Part shown: positions 33,512-40,989 of the stretch, piece by piece
How the letters are laid out: every line of letters starts with the position of its first letter
Position numbering within the stretch: the first letter of the stretch is position 1
From: CAYHSW01 sp964431075
Lineage (GTDB): Bacteria > Patescibacteriota > Microgenomatia > JAMCZE01
Length of the DNA: 40,989 nt
Direction of reading: 5' to 3'
Assembly (NCBI GenBank): GCA_964431075.1
Contig: CAYSID010000008.1
Location: 1-40,989 of the forward strand
Notes under the pieces: generated by a model
Databases searched by the model: none
Told to the model about the DNA's origin: nothing
What the model saw: only the letters and a program-made list of their open reading frames with translations
Program-made: the position numbers and the translations under genes

Positions 33512-35797
33512 ATGAATAAAAAATATCTATCAGTTGCCGGAGGATTGTTCTTGACCGCTTTTTTGCTGGTTCTGGTTGTGTTCACCTCCCGAACGGCTTC
33601 CAAGCCTGGAAATGTTACCCGCGTTGCTCCCAGAGCCACCAGTCCGAGCGGGACTGTCAGGGCGGTTTTTAGTCCAACCTCAAATAATTTAATCAGCGTC
33701 GGAGACACAGATATTCCGGTTCAAGTCCAATTGAACCCCCAAGGCACGACTACAACGGTTAGTCTTGTCCAGTTTAAAATTGTTTATAACTATACCGGAG
33801 CGACGCCGGAACTTGAGGTCTTGGACCAGGATACAACAACTTTAGCCGGAACCCAAATTCAGTCAAATCTTCCCGGAACGGGTTGGGGAGGGTTTACCGA
33901 GTATACAAACAGGGTTGTTACCGATGCCACTGCCAAAACGGTGACGATTGATTTTTCCGCGACCAATAATACCGGCTATATTTTATCGGGAAATTCCCCG
34001 GTGACGTTTGCCACGATTTATTTTAGAGCCAAGGCTCTTGGAAGCACGAGCCTGACGTTTAATACGGCGTTTACCAAAGTAATGGAAAAATCAACGTACA
34101 ACGACGTACTTTCCCCAACTTTGGGGGCGGCGACATTAACCGTGACGAACGACGTTGTCGCTCCGGTGGTGACAATCGGGACCGGGCCCGGGGCGGGGAG
34201 TGTTATAAATAGTAGGACTCCGAGTTTTGCCTGGACGGCGACGGACGACCGGGCTCTCAATGCGACTCCTTATGCTTACAGTTTGTCCGGCCCGACACCG
34301 ACGGCCAAGACGGCGTATTCAACAACAAATACCGCTATCTTTAGTTCTCTGGCCGACGGGGCCTATACCTTTACGGCGTACGCCCGCGATGCCGCTTCTC
34401 CTCCCAATGAGGGTAATCAGGCAAGAAGTTTTACGGTTGATGCCACTGCCCCCACGGTTAGCATCAGCACCGGGCCGGCAGCCGGCGGCGTCACCAACGT
34501 CAATCCCGTAGTTTTTACTTTTACCGGAACCGATACGCGAACAGCGACGGCTAATTTGGTTTACTCTTATTCTATGACCGGTCAATCGGCAACGGCTTAT
34601 GGTCCTTCAACAACGGCCTCGTTTTCAAATTTAACTGACGGCAGCAAAACTTTTTCGGTGACGTCGCGGGATGAAGCGGGAAACATTAGTGCGGCGGCAA
34701 CCAGAACTTTTACTGTTGACAGGACAGCACCGATTGTTTCCTTGGCGGCAACCGGACCGACGGGAGTGATAAATACCAATTCCGGCACCTTTACCTGGAC
34801 AGGAAGCGATTCCAGAACCGGGGCGACGGTTACTTATGCCACCCGCCTTGATTCCGGTTCATGGTCAACTTATTCCGCGGCCACCACTTACCTCTGGTCG
34901 GCGATTCCCGAGGGGGCTCATACTTTCAGCGTGCGGGCGCAGGATGATGCCGGTAACGTCAGTGCTGTTCAGACGAGGTCGTTTACCGTCGATACGACCG
35001 CGCCAACGGTGACAATTACCAGCGGGCCGTCGGGAACCGTCAACACAAACACCGCGACCTTTACCTGGTCGGGATCAGACACGAGAACGGGAGCCGTGAT
35101 TACCTATTCCTACCGTATGGATGGAGGAAGTTGGTCGGCTTACTCGTCTTCCGTGTCCCAGACTTTCAGCGGTTTGACAAACGCCTCCCACACTTTCGAG
35201 GTTCGGGCGCAGGATGACGCCGGCAACGTCAGTGCGGTCCAGAGCCGAACATTTACAGTCAGCATCAACGGTCTTTTGTCGTTCAAAATAAAATTTGAGG
35301 GGATTACAGCGCCTTATTCCGCAAATTGCCCGACCAGAAACGTCCGTGTGACTCTTAAGAACGCCGATGCCTCGACAGTGGTTTTTGGCCCGTCGATTGT
35401 GGTGACAACCGCTGATGCTGCGGGAGTGTACACGGGGACACTGTCAAACATTACCGTCGCTGACGGCGCGTACGATGTTTATTTGAAGGGTCCGGCCCAT
35501 AAAGCCTCGAAATACACGGTAGGGATTTCTCCGTCAACGGCTTTGCAGGACTGGACGACTGTTCCGCAAACCGCCGGAGATTTGGTTGGGAGCATGATTA
35601 CAGCTCGCACCAATCCGGATAATGCTATTGACGGAGAGGACTGGAACCGGGTCTTAAACAACATTAACTCCCTGCTGGAGATTGATCCCATGTCTAATTT
35701 TATGGACTTAAACTGTGATAAAAGGGTTGAAGCCACGGATCTGATTACGATTCTGAACAATATCATTCTGGAATACGGGCCGGGAGGTGAGGAGTAA
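33512..35797 (+). CDS. Large surface protein: cohesin-like, four Ig-like repeats, dockerin-like (761 aa)
   Basis: N-terminal TM (about 5-26), a cohesin-like domain (TVRAVFSPTSNNLISVGD...QFKIVYNY), then four Ig-like repeats of about 85-95 residues, each starting near AP-x-V-x-I and ending in FTVD, with repeated core S-D-x-R-T-G and DDAGNVSAVQ. The same regulatory-like domain and dockerin end as in the preceding protein follow. Secreted Ig-repeat stalks of this kind usually project a binding module from the cell. It lies 8 nt after the previous gene. The last two Ig repeats are very alike, indicating recent internal duplication. Confidence 0.85.
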   Translation: MNKKYLSVAGGLFLTAFLLVLVVFTSRTASKPGNVTRVAPRATSPSGTVRAVFSPTSNNLISVGDTDIPVQVQLNPQGTTTTVSLVQFKIVYNYTGATPELEVLDQDTTTLAGTQIQSNLPGTGWGGFTEYTNRVVTDATAKTVTIDFSATNNTGYILSGNSPVTFATIYFRAKALGSTSLTFNTAFTKVMEKSTYNDVLSPTLGAATLTVTNDVVAPVVTIGTGPGAGSVINSRTPSFAWTATDDRALNATPYAYSLSGPTPTAKTAYSTTNTAIFSSLADGAYTFTAYARDAASPPNEGNQARSFTVDATAPTVSISTGPAAGGVTNVNPVVFTFTGTDTRTATANLVYSYSMTGQSATAYGPSTTASFSNLTDGSKTFSVTSRDEAGNISAAATRTFTVDRTAPIVSLAATGPTGVINTNSGTFTWTGSDSRTGATVTYATRLDSGSWSTYSAATTYLWSAIPEGAHTFSVRAQDDAGNVSAVQTRSFTVDTTAPTVTITSGPSGTVNTNTATFTWSGSDTRTGAVITYSYRMDGGSWSAYSSSVSQTFSGLTNASHTFEVRAQDDAGNVSAVQSRTFTVSINGLLSFKIKFEGITAPYSANCPTRNVRVTLKNADASTVVFGPSIVVTTADAAGVYTGTLSNITVADGAYDVYLKGPAHKASKYTVGISPSTALQDWTTVPQTAGDLVGSMITARTNPDNAIDGEDWNRVLNNINSLLEIDPMSNFMDLNCDKRVEATDLITILNNIILEYGPGGEE
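35579..35787 (+). repeat. Dockerin-encoding segment, copy 2
   Basis: 209 bp, about 97.6% identical to 33285-33493, all changes synonymous. Confidence 0.9.
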
Positions 35798-35799
35798 TT

Positions 35800-36318
35800 A
35801 TGAAGGGTACACGTTACATGGTTGTTGGTTTGTTGGTTATTTACGGAGCGGCGCTGGCGGTGGTAAGTTATTTGGTTTTTAACAGGGGATCAAAACAGAT
35901 GGAGAGCGTTACTCCCCGGACTCCGGAAGCGGCGGAGATGATGGTGAAAAATGCCCCGAAGGAAGTAGAGATGGCGGTTGACGGTTTGGGAAATCTGGTT
36001 TTGGACACCAAGGGTCAGAAGATTGCTGGCTTTGAGGCAAAGATGAACATGCCGTACAGTCCCCAGCTGGCGGGGCTGAAGGCGTTTATTTCCGATCCCG
36101 CGGCTAAGATTATTTTGAATAAGACTGATGTGAATAAGAAATCCGGCTTGGTGACCGTCAGTTTAATGGTGACTTGGGAGAACGGTCTTTTGGCGCCTCG
36201 GGAAGTTACCTTGGCGACATTTGGGATGCCTGTCCCGTCGGTGACCTTCGATCGTAAATTTACAAAAGTTTTTCCTTTTGGAGACGAAGGGGTTTTGCCC
36301 ATCAGGGTTTCAATCTAG
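35800..36318 (+). CDS. Membrane-anchored hypothetical, 172 aa
   Basis: Not recognised. TM helix at about residues 7-28, then a polar stalk and a beta-rich domain (SPQLAGLKAFISDPAAKIILNKTDV...GLVTVSLMVTWENG). No Cys in the outer part. It sits 2 nt after the dockerin-bearing gene and 3 nt before the LPVTG protein, so it belongs to the surface operon. The hydrophobic N-terminus without a clear cleavage site suggests it stays anchored. Confidence 0.7.
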   Translation: MKGTRYMVVGLLVIYGAALAVVSYLVFNRGSKQMESVTPRTPEAAEMMVKNAPKEVEMAVDGLGNLVLDTKGQKIAGFEAKMNMPYSPQLAGLKAFISDPAAKIILNKTDVNKKSGLVTVSLMVTWENGLLAPREVTLATFGMPVPSVTFDRKFTKVFPFGDEGVLPIRVSI

Positions 36319-36321
36319 AAA

Positions 36322-37446
36322 ATGAGAGGTTATATTTTACCAATACTGGCGGGGATATTTGTCTTAGTTGCTGTTCCTTTGACGGTTTACCTGGCCGCCA
36401 ATCCGGGGATTATCGCGGATATCCGCCGGCGAGCCTCGTCACCGACGGGGACGGCAACGGTGACTTTCGCTCCGGCGAGCCAAACCGTAAGCGTGGGGGA
36501 CACTTTTGCCGTGGCTATAAAAGTAACCCCTCCCGCGGGAATGGATAACATCGCCCTGGCGCAAATCCAGATGCGTTATAACTATGTTGGGGATGTTCCG
36601 GAGATTGAGGTGGTGGACTTTGATCCTTCAGCCGCGGGAATTCAGATAGAGCCGGGAGTTTCGGGGCTGGACTATAGAGAGAACCGTGTCGTGGTGGATG
36701 GATCGGGAAAGACCGTTTCCATTGCCGTAACCGGAGCCAATGACAGCGGTTTTGACCCGGGCGGGGAATATACTCAAGGAATAATTCATTTTCGGGCAAA
36801 CGCCGCCACTTCGGGAACAGTTGTTTCTTTTGAACAGGCATGGTCGAAGTTGTATACCGTTGGCAGTGGTGAGGATTATCTACTTACACCCACTGCCCAA
36901 GGAACGTATGTTGTCACCGGAGCCGGCGGGCCGACGCCAACGCCGACCGGAGAACCCACCCCGACCCCCACCCCGACCCCGACGCCAAATCCGGAGTTTC
37001 ATTACTCTTGTATTTCTAACACCTGCGTCCGGGTGGAAGGCGCGGGAACCAACACCGGCGGCTGTACTGCGGAAGGGCAAACTTGTTCTTTAACCCGGGG
37101 ATACCATTTTGAGTGCCGTTCCAATGTCTGCGTCCGAATAACCGGAGATTCCAATGATACCGGCGGCTGTTCGGTTGAAGGCCGGGGTTGCTTGTATCAG
37201 CACAAAACCTGTTCTAACGGGGCCTGTGTTACCGCTTACTGTTCGCCGGACAGTTCTCCCTGCGCGGATAACTGTTTAACTAATGCTAATTGCACAACCA
37301 CCACGGCAACCACGCCAACCCCTACCACAACTGTGGCCGCCACGACCCAAGCCTTGCCGGTAACCGGAGCCTTGGAAAATACTTTAGTTATGATGTTCTT
37401 CGGCGGCCTGCTTCTTTTCGGCGCCCGCGCTCTTCTTGCCTTATAG
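36322..37446 (+). CDS. Cohesin-like surface protein with LPVTG sorting signal
   Basis: N-terminal TM or signal (about 5-25), a cohesin-like domain (ATVTFAPASQTVSVGDTFAVAIKV...IQMRYNYVGDVPEIEVVDFD), a Thr-Pro linker, then two similar Cys modules (HYSCISNTCVRVEG... and HFECRSNVCVRITG...), each about 35 residues, and a third Cys-rich part. The end reads ALPVTG (L345-G349) followed by a hydrophobic helix and a short tail, a textbook sortase substrate signal except for weak positive charge. No sortase is in this window. Covalent anchoring to peptidoglycan is therefore possible, unlike its dockerin-bearing neighbours. Confidence 0.85.
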   Translation: MRGYILPILAGIFVLVAVPLTVYLAANPGIIADIRRRASSPTGTATVTFAPASQTVSVGDTFAVAIKVTPPAGMDNIALAQIQMRYNYVGDVPEIEVVDFDPSAAGIQIEPGVSGLDYRENRVVVDGSGKTVSIAVTGANDSGFDPGGEYTQGIIHFRANAATSGTVVSFEQAWSKLYTVGSGEDYLLTPTAQGTYVVTGAGGPTPTPTGEPTPTPTPTPTPNPEFHYSCISNTCVRVEGAGTNTGGCTAEGQTCSLTRGYHFECRSNVCVRITGDSNDTGGCSVEGRGCLYQHKTCSNGACVTAYCSPDSSPCADNCLTNANCTTTTATTPTPTTTVAATTQALPVTGALENTLVMMFFGGLLLFGARALLAL

Positions 37447-37473
37447 CCCAAAAAGTATTATTCTAAATTAAAT

Positions 37474-39468
37474 ATGAAATTTAAACGGGGGGCAGTTGAT
37501 TTTGTCGCTCTGGCTATTTTTGTAGCTATCACGGTCTTGATCCCCGCGACGGTTAAATTAACCCAACAAAGGCAAGAAATAAGAACTAAAGCCGCCTGCG
37601 ATCCGGCTGAATGTTTTTCAGACGAAGATTGTGGGACCGAAGGTTATCGCTGTCAACTCCGCTGTTGTGTCCCTCCCCCCTGTGTTCCTGACTGTACCGG
37701 AGCCGCCTGTGGTGAAGATGATGGTTGTGGAGGAACCTGTAGTAATAATTGTCCGCCGCAAACTTGTGATCCCCGATGTGGAACGTTTCCGGATTGTTAC
37801 GACTGCCCCCCTCCGCCACCATGTCACTACGACGATTGTATCCAAAATTGTACAGTTTGCGAAGGAATTCCTTACAATGACTGTTATCAGGCGTGTTTCC
37901 CAAATACACCCATCTGTGGGGATGGTTACTGTGTCGGTGAAGAGAACTGTTTAAGTTGTGCCGCTGATTGTGGGGTCTGTCCGCCCCCATGTAACCATAG
38001 TTGTGAAAATCTATGTTATCCGCAGAAAAATGCTTGCGAGGAAGTCTGCAATAATCCTTGCCCCCCTCCTCTTCCTTTTTGTCCCAGCGGGCCGGGAGAT
38101 GTCTGCGCCGGTCCGGATTGCCGGGACACCTGCGAGGATTGTCTGTATGGTTTTACCGGCGACCGGTGCAATTCACAAACCAATGCCGACTGCGGTGGTC
38201 AACCGGCTGGTTCGGTTTCCTGTATTGGCTCTAAGGTTTCTGTTTGCCTTAATGGCGCTTGGCAGGCTAGCGCCGGCGGTGACTGTTCGGCCCAAAACAA
38301 AGTTTGTCAGGATGGGAGATGCGTGGAACCTGCTTCAGGTTCGCCTGCCGGGAGTTGTGAAAGTAGCGGGTTTTGCCCCAACCCCCCATCTCCTCCATCT
38401 CCTGAAGACGCGGACGGGAGCGGAGCTGTCGGAGGTGGGGGAGAAGCTGGCGGCGGCCAAAGTTTCGGCGGGTCAGCGATTGTAAAAGAAGCGATCAAAT
38501 ACGCCCGGCTTTTAGGAACCGGAGTAGGTAATGTCGGGGGGATTATTCAATGGAATGGGTATATCGTTGACTTAGACGGGCAAAGGGTGCTGACGGAAAG
38601 TCAGGCAAGGGCGATCGGAGAGGAATTGCAGGGATGCGGCGATCCCGGAACCGGGGATTACAATGACTGCAAAAAAGAAATAATTGATCGGATTTTAAAT
38701 CCCCAAATTGTCAATATTCCTCCTGAAGAAACGGAGACAAAATCAAGTTACGTGAGTGATTTGATCAAGTACGTTTTAAAACAAACCGGCCTTGGTTTTA
38801 TTCCCGAATTGATAAACGATATCTTCACCGAAAGTCAACAGGAGAGGAAAATCAAAAACCAAATCGCCACCAATCTTCCTGTTGATACGGCGGTTGGTGA
38901 GCGGCCTCTGGATGATACGCAAACGTGCGTTTGTGATGCCGCTTGTCAATTTATAATTTTTTTTACATTGGGGGCCATAAACCCGTGTCATGTTCCGAAC
39001 CCTCCCTCGCCAAAAGATGAATCATCGCCTCAAGTGACCAGTGACAAACCGTCGGGCCTTTGTGAAGATAAAAAAGGCTTTTTGGGGACGTCTTTGGTGA
39101 CAGATTGTTATCCCTGCGCCCCTGGGGGGATTATAAAGACAGGCGGGCTAAATTGTTATTACAGCTGTGACTGCAACGATTATTGCAAAGGGAGAAGTCT
39201 TGCTGATGAGCACTGCCGTGGCAAAGTTGGGGGTACTATTACAGGAGTAGTGAGAGGTCTTTGGTGCCAGTTTCCCGGACAATGTGTGGAGACAAACGTA
39301 AGCGATTATTTGGAGTACTTAAAAACCGTGACCGACGAGAAAAGCAAAAATTTAATAAGGAGCAAATGCGAGGGGTCGTTATTTGACAAAAATGCTTGTG
39401 TTGAAGAATTGCAAAAATCGTTGGGAAATCAAAATTTGAAAATGAAATTATTTAGAGAACTTGATTGA
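37474..39468 (+). CDS. Cys-rich surface protein, 664 aa
   Basis: N-terminal TM (about 8-28, FVALAIFVAITVLIPATVK) followed by QRQEIRTKA, then about 270 residues very rich in Cys and Pro (CxxC, CxDDC and CPPP patterns) that resemble EGF- or knottin-like disulfide modules. A Gly-rich hinge (about 310-335) leads to a C-terminal part with few Cys (AIVKEAIKYARLLGTG...) and a last Cys-rich block. No enzyme motif seen. It would need extracytoplasmic disulfide formation, for which the DsbA-like protein at 26920 is a candidate. Its N-terminus is clearly related to the next gene. Confidence 0.75.
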   Translation: MKFKRGAVDFVALAIFVAITVLIPATVKLTQQRQEIRTKAACDPAECFSDEDCGTEGYRCQLRCCVPPPCVPDCTGAACGEDDGCGGTCSNNCPPQTCDPRCGTFPDCYDCPPPPPCHYDDCIQNCTVCEGIPYNDCYQACFPNTPICGDGYCVGEENCLSCAADCGVCPPPCNHSCENLCYPQKNACEEVCNNPCPPPLPFCPSGPGDVCAGPDCRDTCEDCLYGFTGDRCNSQTNADCGGQPAGSVSCIGSKVSVCLNGAWQASAGGDCSAQNKVCQDGRCVEPASGSPAGSCESSGFCPNPPSPPSPEDADGSGAVGGGGEAGGGQSFGGSAIVKEAIKYARLLGTGVGNVGGIIQWNGYIVDLDGQRVLTESQARAIGEELQGCGDPGTGDYNDCKKEIIDRILNPQIVNIPPEETETKSSYVSDLIKYVLKQTGLGFIPELINDIFTESQQERKIKNQIATNLPVDTAVGERPLDDTQTCVCDAACQFIIFFTLGAINPCHVPNPPSPKDESSPQVTSDKPSGLCEDKKGFLGTSLVTDCYPCAPGGIIKTGGLNCYYSCDCNDYCKGRSLADEHCRGKVGGTITGVVRGLWCQFPGQCVETNVSDYLEYLKTVTDEKSKNLIRSKCEGSLFDKNACVEELQKSLGNQNLKMKLFRELD

Positions 39469-39527
39469 CTGAAAGTAATTCCACTTGAATTTATCCTCAA
39501 AATAAATTATACTGAAACTACTAATTT

Positions 39528-40989
39528 ATGCAAAAATTTTCCCGGGGGGCCATTGATTTGGTTCTTGTTTTGGTGTTAACCGTCATTACAGTCTTGATCC
39601 CCGCGACGGTTAAACTGGCAACCGGGAGGCAAGAGCTTCGCTCCAAAGCCGCCGAATGTGGTGAATGCCAATTTGAGCAATGCCTTTTGGGCGAGGATCA
39701 ATGCCACTCCTGTATAAAAAATGAGTGTATTAAAGCGCATGAGGAGTGCAGTTATGAACCGGGAGTGGGTGATGTTTGTGTTTGGGTTCCTGAGACCTGT
39801 TACCCGGTGGAGACATTGTGTTGTAACTATGTTTGTCTTAGTTCGCTATGCGTCCCTGATATAGGGAAAAACGATTCCTCTTGCGGTGGTGGCAGTGGGA
39901 TTTGTCGAGATGGTTATTGCCAAATTAGCTCCCCGCCCCCCGATTGTTTAACCCGAAACAGCGACTGCTCCGGAGGAGGTAAATGTTGCGACCCGTATGT
40001 TTGCCGTCAGAATATTTGTCAGATTCCGGATTGCAATAATAGTTGCGCAGGAATAGAGTGCGGAAAAACCAATGAGTGCGGGGCTTTGTGCACAGGAGGA
40101 AGTGGATGCACTAAGCCACCGCCCCCGCCACCGGACGTTTGTAAACCAAATGGATCCAGTTGCGGCCAGAATTCTGATTGCTGCTCTGGTTTTTGCGATC
40201 CCAATATCGGAATGGTTTGCAATAATCCCAGTCCAGCTTGTCCAACAAGTTGCCCCAATGGGTGTCAGAGCGGAACCGCAACTTGCCGGCCTTATTGCAA
40301 CAAAACCTGTCCCGATAATCTTTGTCTTGCTGATGAGAATGGGGGAAGTTGTTACCCTGTCCCTCCACCGGCTGTAAATAAATTGGATTGTTCGGCGTTT
40401 CCGTGTGAGGGGCCACAGCCGGACGAGAGTTGGGAATGTTTACCGAACCAGCAAAAGGAAAAATGTACTTGGCAACAGAAAACTGATGTTTCGGGATATA
40501 AATGTCCGGGAAATGATTGTGATAAGTGCGGGTGCAATAATTTCTGGGGATTGGGTTGTCAGGTGGAATGCGATAAAAACGGTCCGGGTTACGCCTGTTG
40601 TCCCAATAAAGATTTTGTTTCCGGGCCCAGTGTTGCCTGCGGACTGGCCGGAAAAATTTGCACGGCCGGAGAATCAGATATTGACACGGGCTGTGTTAAC
40701 GGAGTCCGCACTATCAAGAAAAACTGCGTTGATGGTTGTTGGCAAACCTATGATCAATTCCGCTGCGACGGTAAACAGATAACCGCGGTTAATGTTACCG
40801 ATCAATCTTATTTAAACAGTTTGGTTAATTTTTTGGCCCCGCAAGGGTGTGAAAGTCTGTTTCAAGAAGGTGACGAGGCTTACAAGGCCTGTCTTGTCAA
40901 GGAAAAAGACCGTTTATCAAAATTTATCTCCGATCAATCAACGGTTGCCAGCAGATATTGCGCCGGAATTTACCATTCAACCGAAGAAT
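39528..40989 (+). CDS. Cys-rich surface protein, paralogue of the preceding one (runs off the window)
   Basis: Open from ATG 39528 to the window end with no stop, at least 487 residues. The N-terminus MQKFSRGAIDLVLVLVL then ITVLIPATVKLATGRQELRSKA matches the preceding protein position by position. About 300 residues of Cys-rich modules follow, with CCDPYVC, CGQNSDCCSGFCD and CPGNDCDKCGCN patterns, then a lower-Cys part (VNVTDQSYLNSLVNFLAPQGC) that recalls the non-Cys section of the neighbour. A -10-like TATACT (39508-39513) gives a leader of about 8 nt, so it may have its own promoter. Confidence 0.85.
   Translation, partial: MQKFSRGAIDLVLVLVLTVITVLIPATVKLATGRQELRSKAAECGECQFEQCLLGEDQCHSCIKNECIKAHEECSYEPGVGDVCVWVPETCYPVETLCCNYVCLSSLCVPDIGKNDSSCGGGSGICRDGYCQISSPPPDCLTRNSDCSGGGKCCDPYVCRQNICQIPDCNNSCAGIECGKTNECGALCTGGSGCTKPPPPPPDVCKPNGSSCGQNSDCCSGFCDPNIGMVCNNPSPACPTSCPNGCQSGTATCRPYCNKTCPDNLCLADENGGSCYPVPPPAVNKLDCSAFPCEGPQPDESWECLPNQQKEKCTWQQKTDVSGYKCPGNDCDKCGCNNFWGLGCQVECDKNGPGYACCPNKDFVSGPSVACGLAGKICTAGESDIDTGCVNGVRTIKKNCVDGCWQTYDQFRCDGKQITAVNVTDQSYLNSLVNFLAPQGCESLFQEGDEAYKACLVKEKDRLSKFISDQSTVASRYCAGIYHSTEE

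Noticed and set aside
34018..34788. Extra frames inside the Ig-repeat gene
   Set aside because: They come from repetitive Thr/Ser/Ala coding sequence and lack start signals or family features.
40019..40782. Several frames on both strands near the window end
   Set aside because: All lie within the Cys-rich gene that runs from 39528 off the window and match no family.

Overview
The window looks like part of a Candidate Phyla Radiation (Patescibacteria) genome, most likely Microgenomates-like. This placement is inferred from gene content: an archaeal-type ATP-dependent DNA ligase, very small membrane proteins, cohesin- and dockerin-bearing surface proteins, Cys-rich surface proteins and a PaaX-like regulator. 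No marker gene here proves it. TGA is used as a stop (for example at the ends of the 5'-3' exonuclease and the glycosyltransferase) and the tRNA-Trp reads only UGG, so the code is standard. A run of 100 N at 17487-17586 is a scaffold gap.

Layout. 0.1-2.1 kb: a DUF4143 ATPase, a zinc-ribbon protein behind a long structured leader, and a two-gene micro-membrane-protein operon. 2.15-3.8 kb: an unidentified terminated RNA, tRNA-Trp, a free-standing tRNA-binding OB-fold protein and TrpRS. 3.8-4.7 kb: an AbiEii-type nucleotidyltransferase and its partner. 4.9-17.1 kb: housekeeping and DNA repair genes (FtsH, 5'-3' exonuclease, glycosyltransferase, MutM, an RNase H-like unknown, RecF, ABC exporter, Fic protein, ATP-dependent ligase, DUF4870 protein). 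17.2-22.7 kb: PaaX-like regulator, a small HELGH protein, Pth, a cohesin-like protein, thioredoxin, thioredoxin reductase coupled to a second micro-membrane pair, a broken gene and a PIN/AbrB pair. 22.7-31.1 kb: a MacAB-like efflux operon with an rRNA methyltransferase inside it, a DsbA-like protein, an FxLYD-like protein, a MurF-like ligase and a second DUF4143 ATPase. 31.1 kb to the end: a same-strand cluster of large surface proteins with cohesin-like, Ig-like and dockerin-like modules, Thr-Pro linkers, one LPVTG sorting signal and two Cys-rich paralogues.

Four patterns stand out. First, about sixteen short tracts of tandem heptanucleotides, each with its own unit sequence, lie mostly inside conserved genes, where they add or replace surface-loop peptides. 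Second, a translationally coupled pair of micro-membrane proteins occurs twice (1832-2126 and 21232-21551); the second copy is coupled to trxB. Third, many transcription units start with a -10 box exactly 6 nt before the start codon, implying leaderless mRNAs, while internal operon genes use Shine-Dalgarno sequences or stop/start overlaps. Fourth, a palindromic repeat is inserted in frame in the DNA ligase gene. The surface cluster is the largest accessory block and could encode a cohesin-dockerin-type cell-surface assembly.
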